Shown one piece after another: positions 29,362 to 41,500 of a stretch of 64,000 bases of DNA. The notes beneath the pieces are model-generated. The model was given only the letters and a program-made list of their open reading frames with translations, had not been told where the DNA came from and did not search any database. The DNA comes from Kamptonema formosum PCC 10802 (lineage in GTDB: Bacteria > Cyanobacteriota > Cyanobacteriia > Cyanobacteriales > Oscillatoriaceae): positions 4,944,709 to 5,008,708 of the forward strand of contig NZ_KB235948.1 in the NCBI RefSeq assembly GCF_000332335.1, written 5' to 3'. How positions within the stretch are numbered: position 1 is the stretch's first letter; every line of letters starts with the position of its first letter. The translations under genes were made by a program, and so were the position numbers.

Positions 29362-31175
29362 TATCAGCGGCGACGGCATTTCTGACCTGATTGTTGGGGC
29401 TCCCAATGCCGGCTCGAACGGGGATAATGCAGGGAAAGCCTATGTGGTTTTCGGCAAGGCAGATGGCACGCCGGTCAACTTAAGCGATGTAGCAAGCGGC
29501 ACCGGCGGGTTTGCCATGATTGGCGAGACAGCAGGAGACGGTGCCGGCATGTCCGTCAATGCGGTTGGGGATGTGAGTGGCGATGGCATTGGGGACCTGA
29601 TTGTCAGCGCTATTGGTGCCGATCCCAACGGGAGTAACTCCGGAAAATCGTATGTGGTGTTCGGCAAAGCGGACAGCGGGACAGTGAATCGAGCGCGACG
29701 TGGCAGCCGGCACTGGCGGGTTTGCCATCAATGGTGAGGCGGCAGGGGATAACTCCGGCACTTCTGTAGGCGCTGCCGGGGATCTCAACGGTGACGGGCT
29801 TGCTGACGTAATCGTTGGCTCGCCCGGTGCTGACGCCAGCGGGGTGGCTGACGCGGGGAAAGCCTATGTGGTTTTCGGCAAGGCAGACGGCACGCCGGTC
29901 AGCTTGAGCGAGGTGGCCAGCGGCAGCGGCGGGTTTGCCATTATTGGAGAAAAGGCCGGCAACCGCACCGGCGTTTCTGTCAGTGGCGGCGGGGATATCA
30001 ACGGCGACGGGATTGGCGACCTGATTGTCGGCGCGCGCGGTGCCGACCCCAACGGGACCAACTCCGGGAGAACCTATGTGGTGTTTGGCAAGACAGACTC
30101 TCAGGCGGTTGACTTAAGCGATGTGGCAGCGGGGGCTGGGGGCTTTGTCATTGACGGCGAGTCGCCGCAAGACTATTCTGGACGTCCGGTGAGGATGGCG
30201 GGAGATATCAACGGCGACGGGTTAGATGACCTGCTTTTGGGCGTTGGCCAGGATGACCCGGTGGGGATTAACTCCGGGCGGTCTTATGTGGTGTTTGGCA
30301 AGGCAGACGGCGCAGCGCTGAATCTGAGCGATGTGGCGAGCGGTATTGGCGGCTTTGCCATCAATGGCGAGTCGCCAGACGATCGTGCCGGGAACGGATT
30401 GAAGGCGGCGGGGGATGTTAACGGCGACGGTTTCGCTGACCTGACTGTCGGGGCGAATCAGGCGGAAGGGAACGGGACTGACTCGGGGAAAGCCTATGTG
30501 GTTTTCGGAGGCGATTTCACCGGCGCAGTCACCGGCAGTGGGGGTGCCGGTGACGACACCCTCACCGGCACAGCAGACAGCGATGCCCTCGTCGGCGGTG
30601 CCGGGAATGACACCCTCACCGGCAGCGGTGGCCCTGACGTCCTGTACGGAGGTGCCGGTGATGATATACTCGCAGTCAGCGACCATGATTTCCGCCGCAT
30701 CAGTGGCGGGGCGGGCACCGACACCCTGCGGCTGGATGGCAGCGGCCTCAGTCTCGACTTGACGGCCATTTCTGACCTGCGAATTGCTGGCATCGAAAGG
30801 ATCGACCTCACCGGCAGCGCCAGCAACAGCCTCACCTTGGGCCTGAGCGACGTGTTCGCCCTGTCCGCTCCCGGCAACCAGCTCCTCGTTGAGGGGGTTG
30901 CCGGCAACCAGGTGTCTTTTGCGGGACAGGGCTGGACTGCTGCCGGCACCGCCACACTGGATGGCAACACTTACAGCCAGTACACCCTGGGCGGGGCAGC
31001 GGTGCTAGTAGATACCGACATCACCGCAACCCTGTAGGGGCCGGTTTGCCTTCAAGGAAGCCGGTGGCGTGCTACGGGCGGGCTTCCCACGAGATAGCTT
31101 CTCATAGGAAAAATTCTCTATAAACCCGCCCGTAGCTGAGAAATTGTCAAGATTTCCTCACAACCTGTGAGAGGG

Positions 31176-31201
31176 GGCAGCCCGAGCGGGGCTGCCTTTT
31201 T
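31176..31201 (+). terminator. Rho-independent terminator
   Basis: Stem GGCAGCCC/GGGCTGCC with a short GAGCG-type loop is followed by TTTTTAT. It lies between the RTX gene and ppc, ending the former's transcript. Confidence 0.85.
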
Positions 31202-31334
31202 ATGCGGCGGACCGTGGGGGGAAGCGCTGTCCGCCCCGAAAAGCGAATCGCAATGTTACTGGCTGTTAAGGCTACAACAGGAAGACTTAGCCGTAAAATT
31301 GTGAGATAGCCGAAGCTTCGCTAAATAAGATCCT

Positions 31335-34300
31335 ATGAGTTCGCTACTGCAATCGTCAGATCAGGCCATTTCTATAACCCCATCCGATCTCTTTCTGCGA
31401 CATCGCCTCAAAATCGTAGAAGACCTGTGGGAATCTGTGCTGCGATCCGAGTGCGGTCAGCAACTGGTAGACCTGCTCCAGAGACTGCGCGACCTGTGCT
31501 CGCCGGAAGGACAAGCGCCCAACTTCATGGGGTCAGAAGTCTTGCAGGTCGTGGAAAAGCTGGATATTAATGACGCCATTCGCTCCGCTCGCGCTTTTGC
31601 CCTGTACTTCCAGCTGATTAATATTCTCGAACAGCACTACGAGCAGCGGGAGCAGTTGCGAAGCGGCAAGAGCGGGCGGGCGAGCGCCTCGGGCAACGGG
31701 GTGGGGGCTCAGATATTCCCCAAACCAGAGGTAGAGCGGTTTAGTGGCGGACCGGAAGCGGACTTGCTGGAAAAAAGCTGGCAGGATTCCAACATGCCGC
31801 ACCGGGAAGGGGGCAGCTTCGGGTCCCTGTTCCCCAAACTGCGCAGCCTCAACGTTCCGCCGAACAAGATCCAGAAATTGCTAGACGGGCTGGACGTGCG
31901 GCTGGTGTTTACCGCTCACCCGACGGAAATTGTCCGCCAGACGATTCGCGAAAAGCAGCGGCGCGTCGCCAGAATTTTGCAACAGCTGGACGCTCTCGAA
32001 GAAAGCGCCAGTCTGGAGACGGATTTCGGGGGATCGCAGGTGAGCCCCGCCTGGGAGTCTTCCCTGGAAGCCAAAGCCCTCACCGAACAGCTGACCGAGG
32101 AAATTCGCCTCTGGTGGCGGACTGACGAGCTGCACCAGTTCAAACCCACCGTCCTCGATGAGGTGGAATACACCCTGCACTACTTCAATGAGGTGCTGTT
32201 TGATGTGGTGCCGCAATTTTACCAGCGCCTGAAGCGCTGTTTGCAGGTGTCTTTCCCCCACCTGCAGGCTCCCAAGTACAACTTCTGCACCTTCGGCTCC
32301 TGGGTGGGCGCGGACCGGGATGGCAACCCGTCGTGCACGCCGGCGGTGACTTGGCAAACCGCCTGCTACCAGCGCCAGCAGGTTCTGGATAAGTACATTT
32401 ACTCCGTGGGGTTCTTGACTCGGCAGCTGAGCGTGTCCCTGCACTGGAGCGATGTCCTGCCGGAACTGCTGGAATCCCTGGAACAGGACCGGCTGCAAAT
32501 GCCAGAGGTGTACGAACAGCTGGCGATTCGCTACCGGCAGGAACCCTACCGCCTGAAGCTGGCTTATGTGTGCAAGCGCCTGGAGAACACCCGCGAGCGC
32601 AACCGGCGTCTGTACACCGGCGAAGAAGACTGGCAGCGCCGCAGCCCAGAAACGAACCCGGCCTCGATTTACCGCTCAGGAGCCGAATTTTTGGCAGAAT
32701 TGCGGCTGGTTCAGCGCAATTTGGCCTCAACGGGACTGACCTGTCGCGAGCTGGAAACCCTGATCTGTCAGGTGGAAATTTTTGGCTTCTCGCTAGCAGG
32801 GCTGGATATCCGTCAGGAATCTTCCGTCCACTCAGACGCCCTGACGGAAATCGCTGAATACTTGCAAGTTTTGCACCTTCCTTACAGGGAACTGTCGGAA
32901 GTTCAGCGCTCCCTGTGGCTGGCCACTGAACTGCAAACCCGACGCCCCCTGATTCCCGGGGAACTGCCGTTTTCGGAAAAAACCCGCGAGACGGTGGAAA
33001 CTTTCCGCATCGTGCGCGCCCTGCAGCAAGAGTTTGGCCAGGAAATATGCCAGACTTACATCATCAGCATGAGCCACGATGCCAGCGACTTGCTAGAAGT
33101 GCTGCTGCTGGCCAAAGAAGCCGGCCTCTACGACCCAGCGACGGGGGTTTGCAGCATTCAGGTGGTCCCGCTGTTTGAAACGGTGGAGGACCTGAAAAAC
33201 GCACCGTCGGTGATGCAAAGTTTGTTTGAGCTGCCGTTCTACCGCGCTATGCTCGCCGGCGGCTATGCCAAGATGCAGGGGATCTCTTGCAATGTAGACC
33301 GCCACAGCAATGCCGGTCCGGCGCAGTCTTTGCAGGAAGTGATGCTGGGCTATTCCGACAGCAACAAGGATTCGGGTTTCCTCAGCAGCAACTGGGAAAT
33401 CCACAAAGCTCAGAAAGCGCTGCAGAAAATGGCTGAGCAGTATGGGGTGCAGCTGCGCATCTTCCACGGGCGCGGGGGTTCTGTGGGGCGCGGGGGTGGC
33501 CCAGCCTATGAGGCGATCCTGGCTCAGCCTTCTGAGAGCGTCAACGGGCGGATTAAAATTACTGAACAGGGGGAAGTGCTGGCGTCGAAGTACACGCTGC
33601 CAGATTTGGCGATTTACAATCTGGAAAATATCGCCACGGCTGTGATTCAATCGAGTTTGCTCGGCACCGGCTTTGATGACATCGAGCCCTGGAAGGAAAT
33701 TATGGAGGAGCTGGCGGACCGCTCCCGGGCTCACTACCGCGCCCTGATTTACGAGCAGCCGGATTTTATTGAATTTTTCCACCAAGTGACGCCGATTGAT
33801 GAAATCAGCCAGCTGCAAATCTCTTCGCGACCGGCTCGCCGGCGCACCGGCAAGAAGGATTTGGGGACTCTGCGGGCGATTCCTTGGGTGTTCAGCTGGA
33901 CGCAAACTCGCTTCCTGCTCCCGTCTTGGTACGGCGTGGGGACGGCTGTGCAAACCTTCTTGGACGAACAGCCCGAAGAGCACATGAAGCTGCTTCGCTA
34001 TTTCTATTTCAAGTGGCCTTTCTTCAGGATGGTGATTTCTAAGGTGGAAATGACTCTGGCGAAAGTGGATATGGAGATCGCCCACCACTATGTGCGGGAA
34101 TTGGCTAAACCGGCTGACAGGGCGCGCTTGGAGGCTCTGTTTGAGCAAATTGCCAGCGAATACAACCTGACGCGCGATTTGGTTCTGGCTATCACCGGCC
34201 ACAAGCGCCTGCTGGATGGCGATCCTGTCCTGCAGCGCTCGGTGCAGCTCCGCAATGGCACGATTGTCCCTCTCGGGTTGCTGCAAGTCTCCCTGCTGAA

Positions 34301-34430
34301 ACGCTTGCGCCAGCACGGCAGCAGTGCTGTGCCAGGAGTGATCCACTCGCGCTACAGCAAGGCGGAATTGCTGCGCGGGGCTCTGCTGACGATTAATGGC
34401 ATCGCGGCTGGGATGCGAAATACCGGGTGA
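31335..34430 (+). CDS. ppc: Phosphoenolpyruvate carboxylase
   Basis: It carboxylates PEP with bicarbonate to oxaloacetate, the main anaplerotic CO2-fixing step in cyanobacteria. The 1031-residue length is typical for cyanobacterial enzymes. Seen motifs include the catalytic [13 protein letters not shown] (His near 195), [13 protein letters not shown], the glycine loop [13 protein letters not shown] (near 710) and the C-terminal MRNTG, which is essential in this family. The N-terminal phosphorylation site of plant enzymes is absent, as expected. An ATG with upstream region free of other genes starts it, after the strong terminator. Confidence 0.98.
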   Translation: MSSLLQSSDQAISITPSDLFLRHRLKIVEDLWESVLRSECGQQLVDLLQRLRDLCSPEGQAPNFMGSEVLQVVEKLDINDAIRSARAFALYFQLINILEQHYEQREQLRSGKSGRASASGNGVGAQIFPKPEVERFSGGPEADLLEKSWQDSNMPHREGGSFGSLFPKLRSLNVPPNKIQKLLDGLDVRLVFTAHPTEIVRQTIREKQRRVARILQQLDALEESASLETDFGGSQVSPAWESSLEAKALTEQLTEEIRLWWRTDELHQFKPTVLDEVEYTLHYFNEVLFDVVPQFYQRLKRCLQVSFPHLQAPKYNFCTFGSWVGADRDGNPSCTPAVTWQTACYQRQQVLDKYIYSVGFLTRQLSVSLHWSDVLPELLESLEQDRLQMPEVYEQLAIRYRQEPYRLKLAYVCKRLENTRERNRRLYTGEEDWQRRSPETNPASIYRSGAEFLAELRLVQRNLASTGLTCRELETLICQVEIFGFSLAGLDIRQESSVHSDALTEIAEYLQVLHLPYRELSEVQRSLWLATELQTRRPLIPGELPFSEKTRETVETFRIVRALQQEFGQEICQTYIISMSHDASDLLEVLLLAKEAGLYDPATGVCSIQVVPLFETVEDLKNAPSVMQSLFELPFYRAMLAGGYAKMQGISCNVDRHSNAGPAQSLQEVMLGYSDSNKDSGFLSSNWEIHKAQKALQKMAEQYGVQLRIFHGRGGSVGRGGGPAYEAILAQPSESVNGRIKITEQGEVLASKYTLPDLAIYNLENIATAVIQSSLLGTGFDDIEPWKEIMEELADRSRAHYRALIYEQPDFIEFFHQVTPIDEISQLQISSRPARRRTGKKDLGTLRAIPWVFSWTQTRFLLPSWYGVGTAVQTFLDEQPEEHMKLLRYFYFKWPFFRMVISKVEMTLAKVDMEIAHHYVRELAKPADRARLEALFEQIASEYNLTRDLVLAITGHKRLLDGDPVLQRSVQLRNGTIVPLGLLQVSLLKRLRQHGSSAVPGVIHSRYSKAELLRGALLTINGIAAGMRNTG

Positions 34431-34523
34431 TTGGTTTGTATTAGGAACCGCCAAGACGCAGAGGACGCCAAGGGAAGAGAGAGGAGGTAAGAAGAGGGAT
34501 TAAGCGGATGCTGGGGAGGGGCG

Positions 34524-34799
34524 GTGAGGCGAATGCTGGTTTGCAGTTTGGTGGCGGTGGTGTCGGGACTGTCTGGGTCGTACCTGGGCGGGCAAATCAG
34601 CATGGCTTCTCGCACCGGCCAGTGCCAGGGGGTGCCGCCGGGATTTGAATCGGTCTGCACGGTTGTGGTGACGCCTGCGGCGCTGTGGCGAGGCAGCACG
34701 GCGGGGCTGTGGGTGGGAAGTATTTTGGGGGCGTTTGCGGGGGGGCTGGCCACCCGCAAGGGGGCGGGGGAGAGGGGAGATGTGACAGGGGAGGAGTGA
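34524..34799 (+). CDS. Small glycine-rich membrane protein, function unknown
   Basis: The 91-residue frame starts at GTG with GGGGAGGGG a few bases upstream; an ATG at 34533 is the alternative. Two hydrophobic segments, LVCSLVAVVSGLSGSYLGG and GLWVGSILGAFAGGLA, are glycine-rich and may pair like glycine zippers. A short loop with two cysteines (GQCQGVPPGFESVC) lies between. No family was recognised. Whether it is really expressed is uncertain. Confidence 0.45.
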   Translation: MRRMLVCSLVAVVSGLSGSYLGGQISMASRTGQCQGVPPGFESVCTVVVTPAALWRGSTAGLWVGSILGAFAGGLATRKGAGERGDVTGEE

Positions 34800-34851
34800 G
34801 GGGAACTGCCGGCAACTTTTTGACGTTGAGCACAGCAGAGCGTCGCAGTAG

Positions 34852-34945
34852 AATTGTTTCAATCCCGTTGCCGGGATTGCTTGGCCTAAAAATATGCCTC
34901 TGCTGCCCCCTGCTGAAATGATTATCGCCTTGATTTCGGCAGATT
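34852..34945. repeat. Dispersed palindromic element, family C copy 1
   Basis: Contains TTTCAATCCCG-TTGC-CGGGATT, then TTGGCCTAAAAAT and CCCCCTGCTGAAATGATTAT. The copy at 46768-46857 matches over about 90 bases. Only the part CCCCCTGCTGAAAT also occurs near 17710. Both full copies lie upstream of a plus-strand gene. Confidence 0.7.
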
Positions 34946-35019
34946 TACACAACCCTTGATGCTCCCTTTAGTTGCACAGCCACTGGGCTTCTGTTATCCT
35001 TACTCCCAAGTTGATTTTT

Positions 35020-37605
35020 ATGCTGAACGCGCACAACTGGCAGTCTGAATTTGTCTTGCCGGCAGCATGGCTGGTAGCCGCCGGCGCAGTTATGCCTTGG
35101 GCGCTGACACCACCGGCACTCGCTCAAGCAAAGTTTAACGACATGCAAGGCCACTGGGCGCAAGCCTGCGCCGAGCAGCTGGCTTCCAAACAGATTGTCA
35201 GCGGCTTCGAGGATGGAACTTTCCGCCCTGCCACACCGGTAAAGCGGGCAGAGTTTGCAGTGATGATTGACAGGGCTTTCCCTGATGCGGCACCGGTACG
35301 CGAGGCGATCAGATTTGCGGATATCCCCACCGATTATTCGGCGGCAGGGGCTATTGAGCGAAGCTATCGTGCGGGCTTTCTGTCAAGCTATTCTCTGGAA
35401 ATATTCAACCCTAACAAACCTATCTCTCGCCTGCAAGTTGTGCAGAGTTTGGTGAGTGGGTTGAAGTATTCGCCTAGCAAGCCGGTCAGCGAAACGCTGC
35501 AGGCGACTTATGCGGATGCGGCTGGCATTCCCAGTGCAGCCGAGCAGGCCATAGCCGCCGCGACAGAAAAAGGTCTGGTGGTGAATTATCCCAATCCCAA
35601 ACAGTTCAATGGCGGTCAAGCAGCGACTCGGGCAGAAGTGGCAGCATTTCTCTGTCAAGCGCTGCTCAAACCCGGACAGACGGCTTTGGTGCCGGTCCAG
35701 TATATTGCTGGGGTGAAGCCGCCAACTCCAGCGCCGGCAGCAGCAGCGCCGGCGACTAGAACGCCGGCAGCGCCGGCTCCCGCAACACCCGCTCCTGCAG
35801 CGCCGGCGACTAGAACGCCGGCAGCGCCGGCTCCCGCAACACCCGCTCCTGCAGCGCCGGCGGCGGCAACACCGGCACCGGCAGCGCCGGCGGCGGCAAC
35901 ACCGGCACCGGCAGCGCCGGCGGCGGCGAGGGCAACCAAGACTATTGAAACCGGCAGCGTGCGGGCAGAATTTTCTTACCAGATAAAAGAGGGCAGCGAC
36001 ACTGGCAGCAACTGGCGTTTGAAAATCCTCCGGGGGGGCAAAACGCTGACAGACGAGCCGGTGCTGGTGTCAGCGCGGGTACAGGGAGAGAGCAGCATTG
36101 GGGAGGCGCAGCGGGTGTCAGAAGGCCGGCTGTTAAATCTGGTGGTGAGGGATATCGATGCCGATCGGGAACCGGAAGTGATTCTGGATTTAGCGACAGG
36201 CAAAAGCGGCGATAGCTGCTGTTCCTATTCCTTAATTTATGACTACCTGCCCATCCTCAACAAATACACGTTCATCGAACAGTTTTGGGGGAATGTAGGC
36301 TACCAGGTCAAAGATGTGGAGGGGGATGGCATCCCAGAATTTGAAAGCCAGGATCAGCGATTTGCCCGCGTTTTGGATATCCCCGCTGAAGACGTTCGCT
36401 TGCCGAAGCGCATCTGGCACTACCGGCAGGGCGAGATGGTGGATGTGACCAGGCAATATCCCCAGTTAGTCTACGAGCAAGCCAAACAGCTGTGGCAGAC
36501 TTTTTTGGAGCGTCGCAGCCAAAATAAAGAGGTGAGAGGAATTTTAGCAGCTTATTTGGCGAACAAACACTTGCTGGGTGAGGACGCCGAGGGCTGGCAG
36601 CTGGTGGGGCAAGTATACCAGGGCACAGATCGGGACTCGTACTTCGCACAGCTGCGGCAGCTGTTTGCCACCTTAGGCTATGTTACCGCCAGCGCCCAGG
36701 AGAAAAAGCCGGAACTGCTCAACACTTTCACGGGGGTGTCGAACCCGGCGTTTTCTGTGGCAGTCAGTCCGGATGGCAAAACTCTGGCGGTTGGGTCTAA
36801 TAAAGATATCCAGCTGTGGGATCTCAGTGCCGGCCAGTTGAGAAGCACGCTGTCCGGACACGGGGGCAATGTTTGGTCTGTGGCGATTAGCTCGGACGGG
36901 CAGACTCTGGCCAGCTGCAGTGGCGACACGACGGTTAAGCTGTGGGATTTGGCTACCGGCAAGCAGACGCGCAGTTTGTCGCACGGCAGCTGGGTGAATT
37001 TTGTCGCCATCAGTCCGGACGGGCAGACGGTGGCCAGCGCTTACAGGACGCTGAAGCTGTGGAATAAAGCCAGCGGCGAACTGCGGCAGGCGGTAGACGG
37101 TTTCGGGCCGGTGATTTTTAGCCCGGATGGCAAGCAGCTGATCGGCAGCGACGGGCGCGGCAATGTCCAGCTGCTCGACCCAGCGACCGGCGCGGTGCAG
37201 CGCACTTTCTCCACTGCAGATCATTCGGGAGAGGGGATGAAGTTGATGGCCATCAGTCCGGACGGGCAAACCTTGGCCAGTCTCAGGAGCGGGTCAAATA
37301 CGATTAAGCTGTGGAATCTGAACACCGGCGACATGCAGCGCACCCTCGACGGCAAGGTGGAGGGAATTAGCGCTATGGCGATTAGCCCGGATGGGAAGCT
37401 GCTGGCCACTGCTACTGGCACCGGCAAGATTCAGGTGTGGGATTTGGGTGCCGGTGAGCTGGCGCTGTCTTTCGAGAGCCACTCGCAACAGGTGAGCGGG
37501 CTGGCTTTCGGGCCCGACCGCCTGCTGGTTAGCGTCGGGGCTGACAGAGCCAATGACCGTCCGGAAGGCGCGATGAGCATCAAAACTTGGCGGCTGCCCT
37601 CTTGA
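35020..37605 (+). CDS. Exported SLH - WD40 protein
   Basis: The 861-residue protein has a signal peptide (hydrophobic LPAAWLVAAGAVMPWAL, likely cut after ALA-QA), then three S-layer homology domains (FNDMQGHWAQACAEQLAS, KQIVSGFEDGTFRPATPVKR and the next ones to about residue 225). An Ala-Pro repeat linker follows, then a middle domain with SGDSCCSYSLIYDYLP, and seven WD40 repeats (about 570-861) with VAVSPDGKTLAVGS and IKLWNLNTGD motifs. SLH domains bind peptidoglycan-linked polysaccharide, so the WD40 propeller faces the periplasm or surface, which is unusual since most WD40 proteins are cytoplasmic. The frame reaches an upstream TTG at 34972; ATG 35020 was chosen because it fits the signal peptide. 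Two neighbouring genes give no pathway. Confidence 0.9.
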   Translation: MLNAHNWQSEFVLPAAWLVAAGAVMPWALTPPALAQAKFNDMQGHWAQACAEQLASKQIVSGFEDGTFRPATPVKRAEFAVMIDRAFPDAAPVREAIRFADIPTDYSAAGAIERSYRAGFLSSYSLEIFNPNKPISRLQVVQSLVSGLKYSPSKPVSETLQATYADAAGIPSAAEQAIAAATEKGLVVNYPNPKQFNGGQAATRAEVAAFLCQALLKPGQTALVPVQYIAGVKPPTPAPAAAAPATRTPAAPAPATPAPAAPATRTPAAPAPATPAPAAPAAATPAPAAPAAATPAPAAPAAARATKTIETGSVRAEFSYQIKEGSDTGSNWRLKILRGGKTLTDEPVLVSARVQGESSIGEAQRVSEGRLLNLVVRDIDADREPEVILDLATGKSGDSCCSYSLIYDYLPILNKYTFIEQFWGNVGYQVKDVEGDGIPEFESQDQRFARVLDIPAEDVRLPKRIWHYRQGEMVDVTRQYPQLVYEQAKQLWQTFLERRSQNKEVRGILAAYLANKHLLGEDAEGWQLVGQVYQGTDRDSYFAQLRQLFATLGYVTASAQEKKPELLNTFTGVSNPAFSVAVSPDGKTLAVGSNKDIQLWDLSAGQLRSTLSGHGGNVWSVAISSDGQTLASCSGDTTVKLWDLATGKQTRSLSHGSWVNFVAISPDGQTVASAYRTLKLWNKASGELRQAVDGFGPVIFSPDGKQLIGSDGRGNVQLLDPATGAVQRTFSTADHSGEGMKLMAISPDGQTLASLRSGSNTIKLWNLNTGDMQRTLDGKVEGISAMAISPDGKLLATATGTGKIQVWDLGAGELALSFESHSQQVSGLAFGPDRLLVSVGADRANDRPEGAMSIKTWRLPS

Positions 37606-38545
37606 GATGTCTTGCATCTAATTAGCAATATTGCGGGGTTTGCGGGAGAGGTGGGAGAGCGTTATGGAAATATAAATAAACTGCTCTCGCCCAGCTGCCA
37701 GCCCCTTTTATTCGGAAATTTAATTGTTACTATTTTGGAGGCGAGCAGGCCGGCATAAATAAACAGAACATCAACAGATCGGGTTTCTTAAAGAAACCCG
37801 GTTTCTGGTTCTGGTTCTCGCCGCACCGGTTTTGTGTGGGGGCGCGACGGGCGAGTTCTGCATACTGGGCTTGATACGCGCTGTGATACATTGCACAAGA
37901 GACTTTGCACGCAACCGCTTTACCGGCAGAGAAAAGCTCACAATGCCGGTGCTTGCGGAAGTCATGTTATAACTAGGCGAAAACAATTCAGGATAACGCA
38001 GTAAACCTGGGGGTTTTCAAGAAAGCAGGGTATATAGACGTAGGGCAGGCGTCCCGCCCCCCCTGAAGGTCTAATATTCTAATCTAAGTGGCTACTGCTA
38101 TAAATGTGGTTTTTTCCGGCTTATTTTAGGGACAGTAAGCGATCGCGGGTGGGGCGATCGCAGCAAGAGACGCCGCCGCGCCGCTAGAGGTTCTTTTGTT
38201 GCAGTAAGGGCACCACTGCTGTGCGGGGCTGGATGGGTTCCCAGAACTCTTCAGCCCGATTTGGTGGTTGGACGCCGGCACCGGCGGCAGTTTCATCCAA
38301 ACAGCCGGCTCCACTTTCAGCCCTGAGAGGGATTTCGTTTCCAGCTAGCAGAACAATCATAAATATAGAGGATGAGCGTCATATAGAACAGCGTTAAACC
38401 CTTTCTCGCTTCACTCGCTACAGGTCAGTTGCTGCATGCTTCCGCACGCGCAGGGGTCCTGCTGCCGGTGAGAGGGAAATTGCTATTAATACTCACGCCA
38501 CCTTGACTCTGCAGAGCCTAAAAGCTTGACGAGGTAAATACCATC
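37606..38545. other. Intergenic with repeat remnants
   Basis: About 940 bases. A solitary GGGTTTCTTAAAGAAACCCGG palindrome is near 37783 and a family B remnant near 38029-38102. Two HIP1 octamers lie near 38140-38160. No coding frame resembles a family. Confidence 0.55.
38029..38102. mobile_element. Family B element remnant
   Basis: Has ACGTAGGGCAGGCGTCCCGCC and ends CTAAGTGGCTACTGCTATA, the family's right terminus. The left end is degenerate. Confidence 0.6.
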
Positions 38546-41500
38546 ATGTTTCAGAACGCGGGAATGATGCCGCACAAGTGCGGCACGCAATTCTGGCTAG
38601 CCCAAATTCCAGCAGGTCAGCCGGCAACCTCCCCCGAAACAGCAGGGCTTATGTTTTTAAGCCCGCAGTTCTTCGTGGCATTAATCGCCGGCGTTATCAT
38701 GGCCTTCGGCTTCCAATTCCTGCTGACAAACTTATCCGTAGCTGCCAAAATTTCCGACGGGGACGCCTTAGAGCTGTCCGATGATGATGACAGCTTCGGC
38801 GAGCGAGTCCGCCAGATTGGAGTGAGAGCCGGGTCTTGGATTTTCCTGACCGTCAACATAGCCATCTTCCTGGCTTGCTATCTAGCCGTAAAACTCACCT
38901 TTATTAGCAGCGTGACTGTAGGGGCAATTATTGGCATTGTCATCTGGTCAGCCTACTTCTTGCTGCTATTCTGGATGAGCTCTACTGCGGTCGGTGCCTT
39001 TATCGGTTCCCTCATGAAAGCGGCGACTGCCGGCTTTAAAGGAGTTGCGGACACAGCAGCCACAGCTGTGGCCGGCAGCGCTGCGAACCAGCAGATTGTC
39101 AGTACCGTAGAAGCCTCCTTCGCAGCAGTGCGCCGCGATCTCGGTTCGGCGCTTGACCCCACCGGCTTTCGCGAAACGGTAGAAGACTACCTGAAAAATT
39201 TGCAGCCGCCAAAGCTAGACCTGAAAAAGATTCGCAAGGACTTTGAAAACTTGCTCAGCGATGCGGATGTCAAATCCCTGGCGGGAAGTGACCTGCTCAG
39301 CGGAGTGAACCGGCAGACCTTTGCCGATTTAATTCGCAGCCGCACCGATTTGTCTAAATCAGACATTAACCGGCTCGCAGACCAGCTGCAAGAAGCTTGG
39401 CAGCAAGCCGCCGGTCAGCAACAGCAAAAAGACCGCAATGTCGGCTTAATTGACTTACTGCAATTTGCCGCACCCGAGCTGCGAGATAGGCTGCCTCAAC
39501 TGAGTGAAAATCGCGAAGAAAAATCAGAAGGCGGTGGCGGCGTCCTGCAGCGAGTTGCGCAGGTGGGCGCAAACGCCGCAGCCGCCGCAGTGCTGGCGCG
39601 GACAGACATTTCCGATTTAAATGCCGAAAAACTTTCCGGTCAGCTGCAGCAGCTGAAAGAGCAAGCGACAGAGCAAGTTAAAACCATAGCCGGTCAGGTA
39701 GCAGACAAACTGCCGGCGCAACCCCAGCACACCATTAAAGCAGATGTAGAAGACTACCTGCTCAATTCCAAACCCTGGCACCTGAACCGAGAAACTCTCA
39801 AGTCGGAATTCCAAGAGGTCATTCACGACCCCGAAGCGGCTCCCGGAGAAATTCGCCGGCAGATAGAGCAGCTGAATCGGGACTTTTTCACCGGCGCGCT
39901 CAATCGCCGGGGCGATTTCACCCCGGAACGAGTCGCGGAAATTGCCGACCAGCTGGAAAGCATCCGCAACGAAGTGTTTGAAACAGTCCGGACCGGCGAG
40001 TCGCAAGAAGAGTCGCAAGCGCTGCGGAGTCTGGTAGAAGAGTATCTCGGCTCGACTCCCAAAGAACAGCTGACCCCAGAAAACATCGATCGCGATTTCA
40101 AGGGACTTCTAGAAGACGCCGATATCGATTTTGAGACACTGCAGCAGCGCCTGTCTCAATTTGACCGCGACACTTTAGCGCAAATGCTCAGCCAGCGTTC
40201 CGACTTCAGCCAAGAAGAAGCCCAGCAGCTTATCGGCCAGCTAGAAAGCGCCCGCGACCGCGTTTTGTCAGACGCTCGCGAACTCGGAGAGCGGATGAAA
40301 TCCGAAGCGCAAAGCCTGCGGGAGAGAGTAGAAGCCTATCTGCGCGATACCAACCAAGAAGAGCTGAACCCCGACGCCATCAAGCGCGATTTCCAAACCC
40401 TGTTTGAAGATCCGAAAGCTGGGCTGAAAGCGCTGCGAGACCGGCTCTCTCAATTTGACCGCGACACCCTGGTGAAACTGCTCAGCCAGCGGGAAGACCT
40501 CAGCGAAGAGCGCGTCAATCAAATTATTGACCGCATTGAAGAAGTGCGGGACAGCATCATTAAAGTGCCGCAAACCGTTGCGGATAAAGCTAAGGAGCAG
40601 TACGGCAGCATCACCGGCAAGATTGGCGATTACCTGCGCCAGACGAATCTGGAAGAACTCGACCCAGAAGGCATCAAGCGGGATTTCGCAGAACTGTTCC
40701 AGCACCCGAAAGAAGGGGCTAAGGCGCTGCGAGAAAGACTCGCTCAGATAGATCGAGAAACTTTGGTGGCGCTGCTCAGCCAGCGGGAAGACTTGAGCGA
40801 GGAGAAAGTCAATCAGATTATCGACCGGGTGCAAGAGGCTATTGACAGCATTGTGAGAGCGCCGCGCCGGCTGGCAACTCGCACCCAAGAAACAGTGCGC
40901 GATTTCCAAGCGAATCTGGAAAACTACCTGCGCAACACGCACAAGGAAGAACTCAATCCCGAAGGCATCAAGCGAGATTTGCAGCTGCTGCTCAAAGATC
41001 CGCGAGCGGGAGTGGAGAGTCTCGGCGATCGCCTCTCGCAGTTCGACCGCTCTACTTTGGTGGCGCTCCTGTCGCAGCGTCAGGATATATCCGAAGAGGA
41101 AGCCAACCAGATTGCAGATCGAATTGTATCGGTTCGCGACCAGTTTGCGGAACAGGCTCACAAGGTTCAGGAGAAAATCCAATCGGCGGCTGACGCCATT
41201 TCTGCCCGCATCCGGGATTACCTGAATTCCCTGGAGCGCCCTGAACTGAACTATGAGGGCATCAAGCAAGACTTCCGCAAACTGTTTGAAGATCCGCAAG
41301 CGGGATTTGACGCGATCAAGGAGCGGCTCAGCCAATTCGACCGGGGGACTTTGGTGGCTATTCTCAGCTCTCGCGAGGATATTTCTGAGGAAGATGCGAA
41401 CAGGATTGCCGACCAAATTGAATCCGTGCGGGACAGCGCGATAAAACGCGCTGATCGCCTGCAAGAGGCAGCGAAGAAACGCATCAAAGAGCTGAAGCAT

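Larger units (their letters stand above)
25514..31037 (+). pseudogene. Large secreted RTX / cadherin-like / FG-GAP repeat protein, broken
   Basis: Pieced together, this is one gene for roughly 1800 residues. The order is: RTX calcium repeats (GSDTIHGG, GNDVLYG), Pro-Thr/Ala linkers, a second RTX set, four near-identical 93-residue cadherin-like/VCBS-type repeats (NDTDIEGDALTL, DGTLTYTPAANFNGSDSF), two further Ig-like repeats, seven FG-GAP blades (GDINGDGIGDLIVGA style, each with a DxNxDG calcium site) and a C-terminal RTX block. Such proteins are exported by type I systems and act in adhesion or in the sheath; RTX export signals are C-terminal. Breaks: frameshifts near 25745-25765 and 26150-26160, a 275-bp element at 29087-29361, and a frameshift near 29686-29700. 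The start ATG has AAAGG upstream. No partner transporter is nearby. Confidence 0.8.

Noticed and set aside
33093-34454. 453-codon minus-strand frame opposite ppc
   Set aside because: Antisense shadow of a high-GC gene; composition is not protein-like.
34852-34880. Solitary CRISPR repeat-like sequence TTTCAATCCCG...CGGGATT
   Set aside because: Single copy without spacers; better treated as a dispersed element.
40268-41500. 410-codon minus-strand frame opposite the seven-repeat membrane protein
   Set aside because: Repeats of the sense gene create the open antisense frame.
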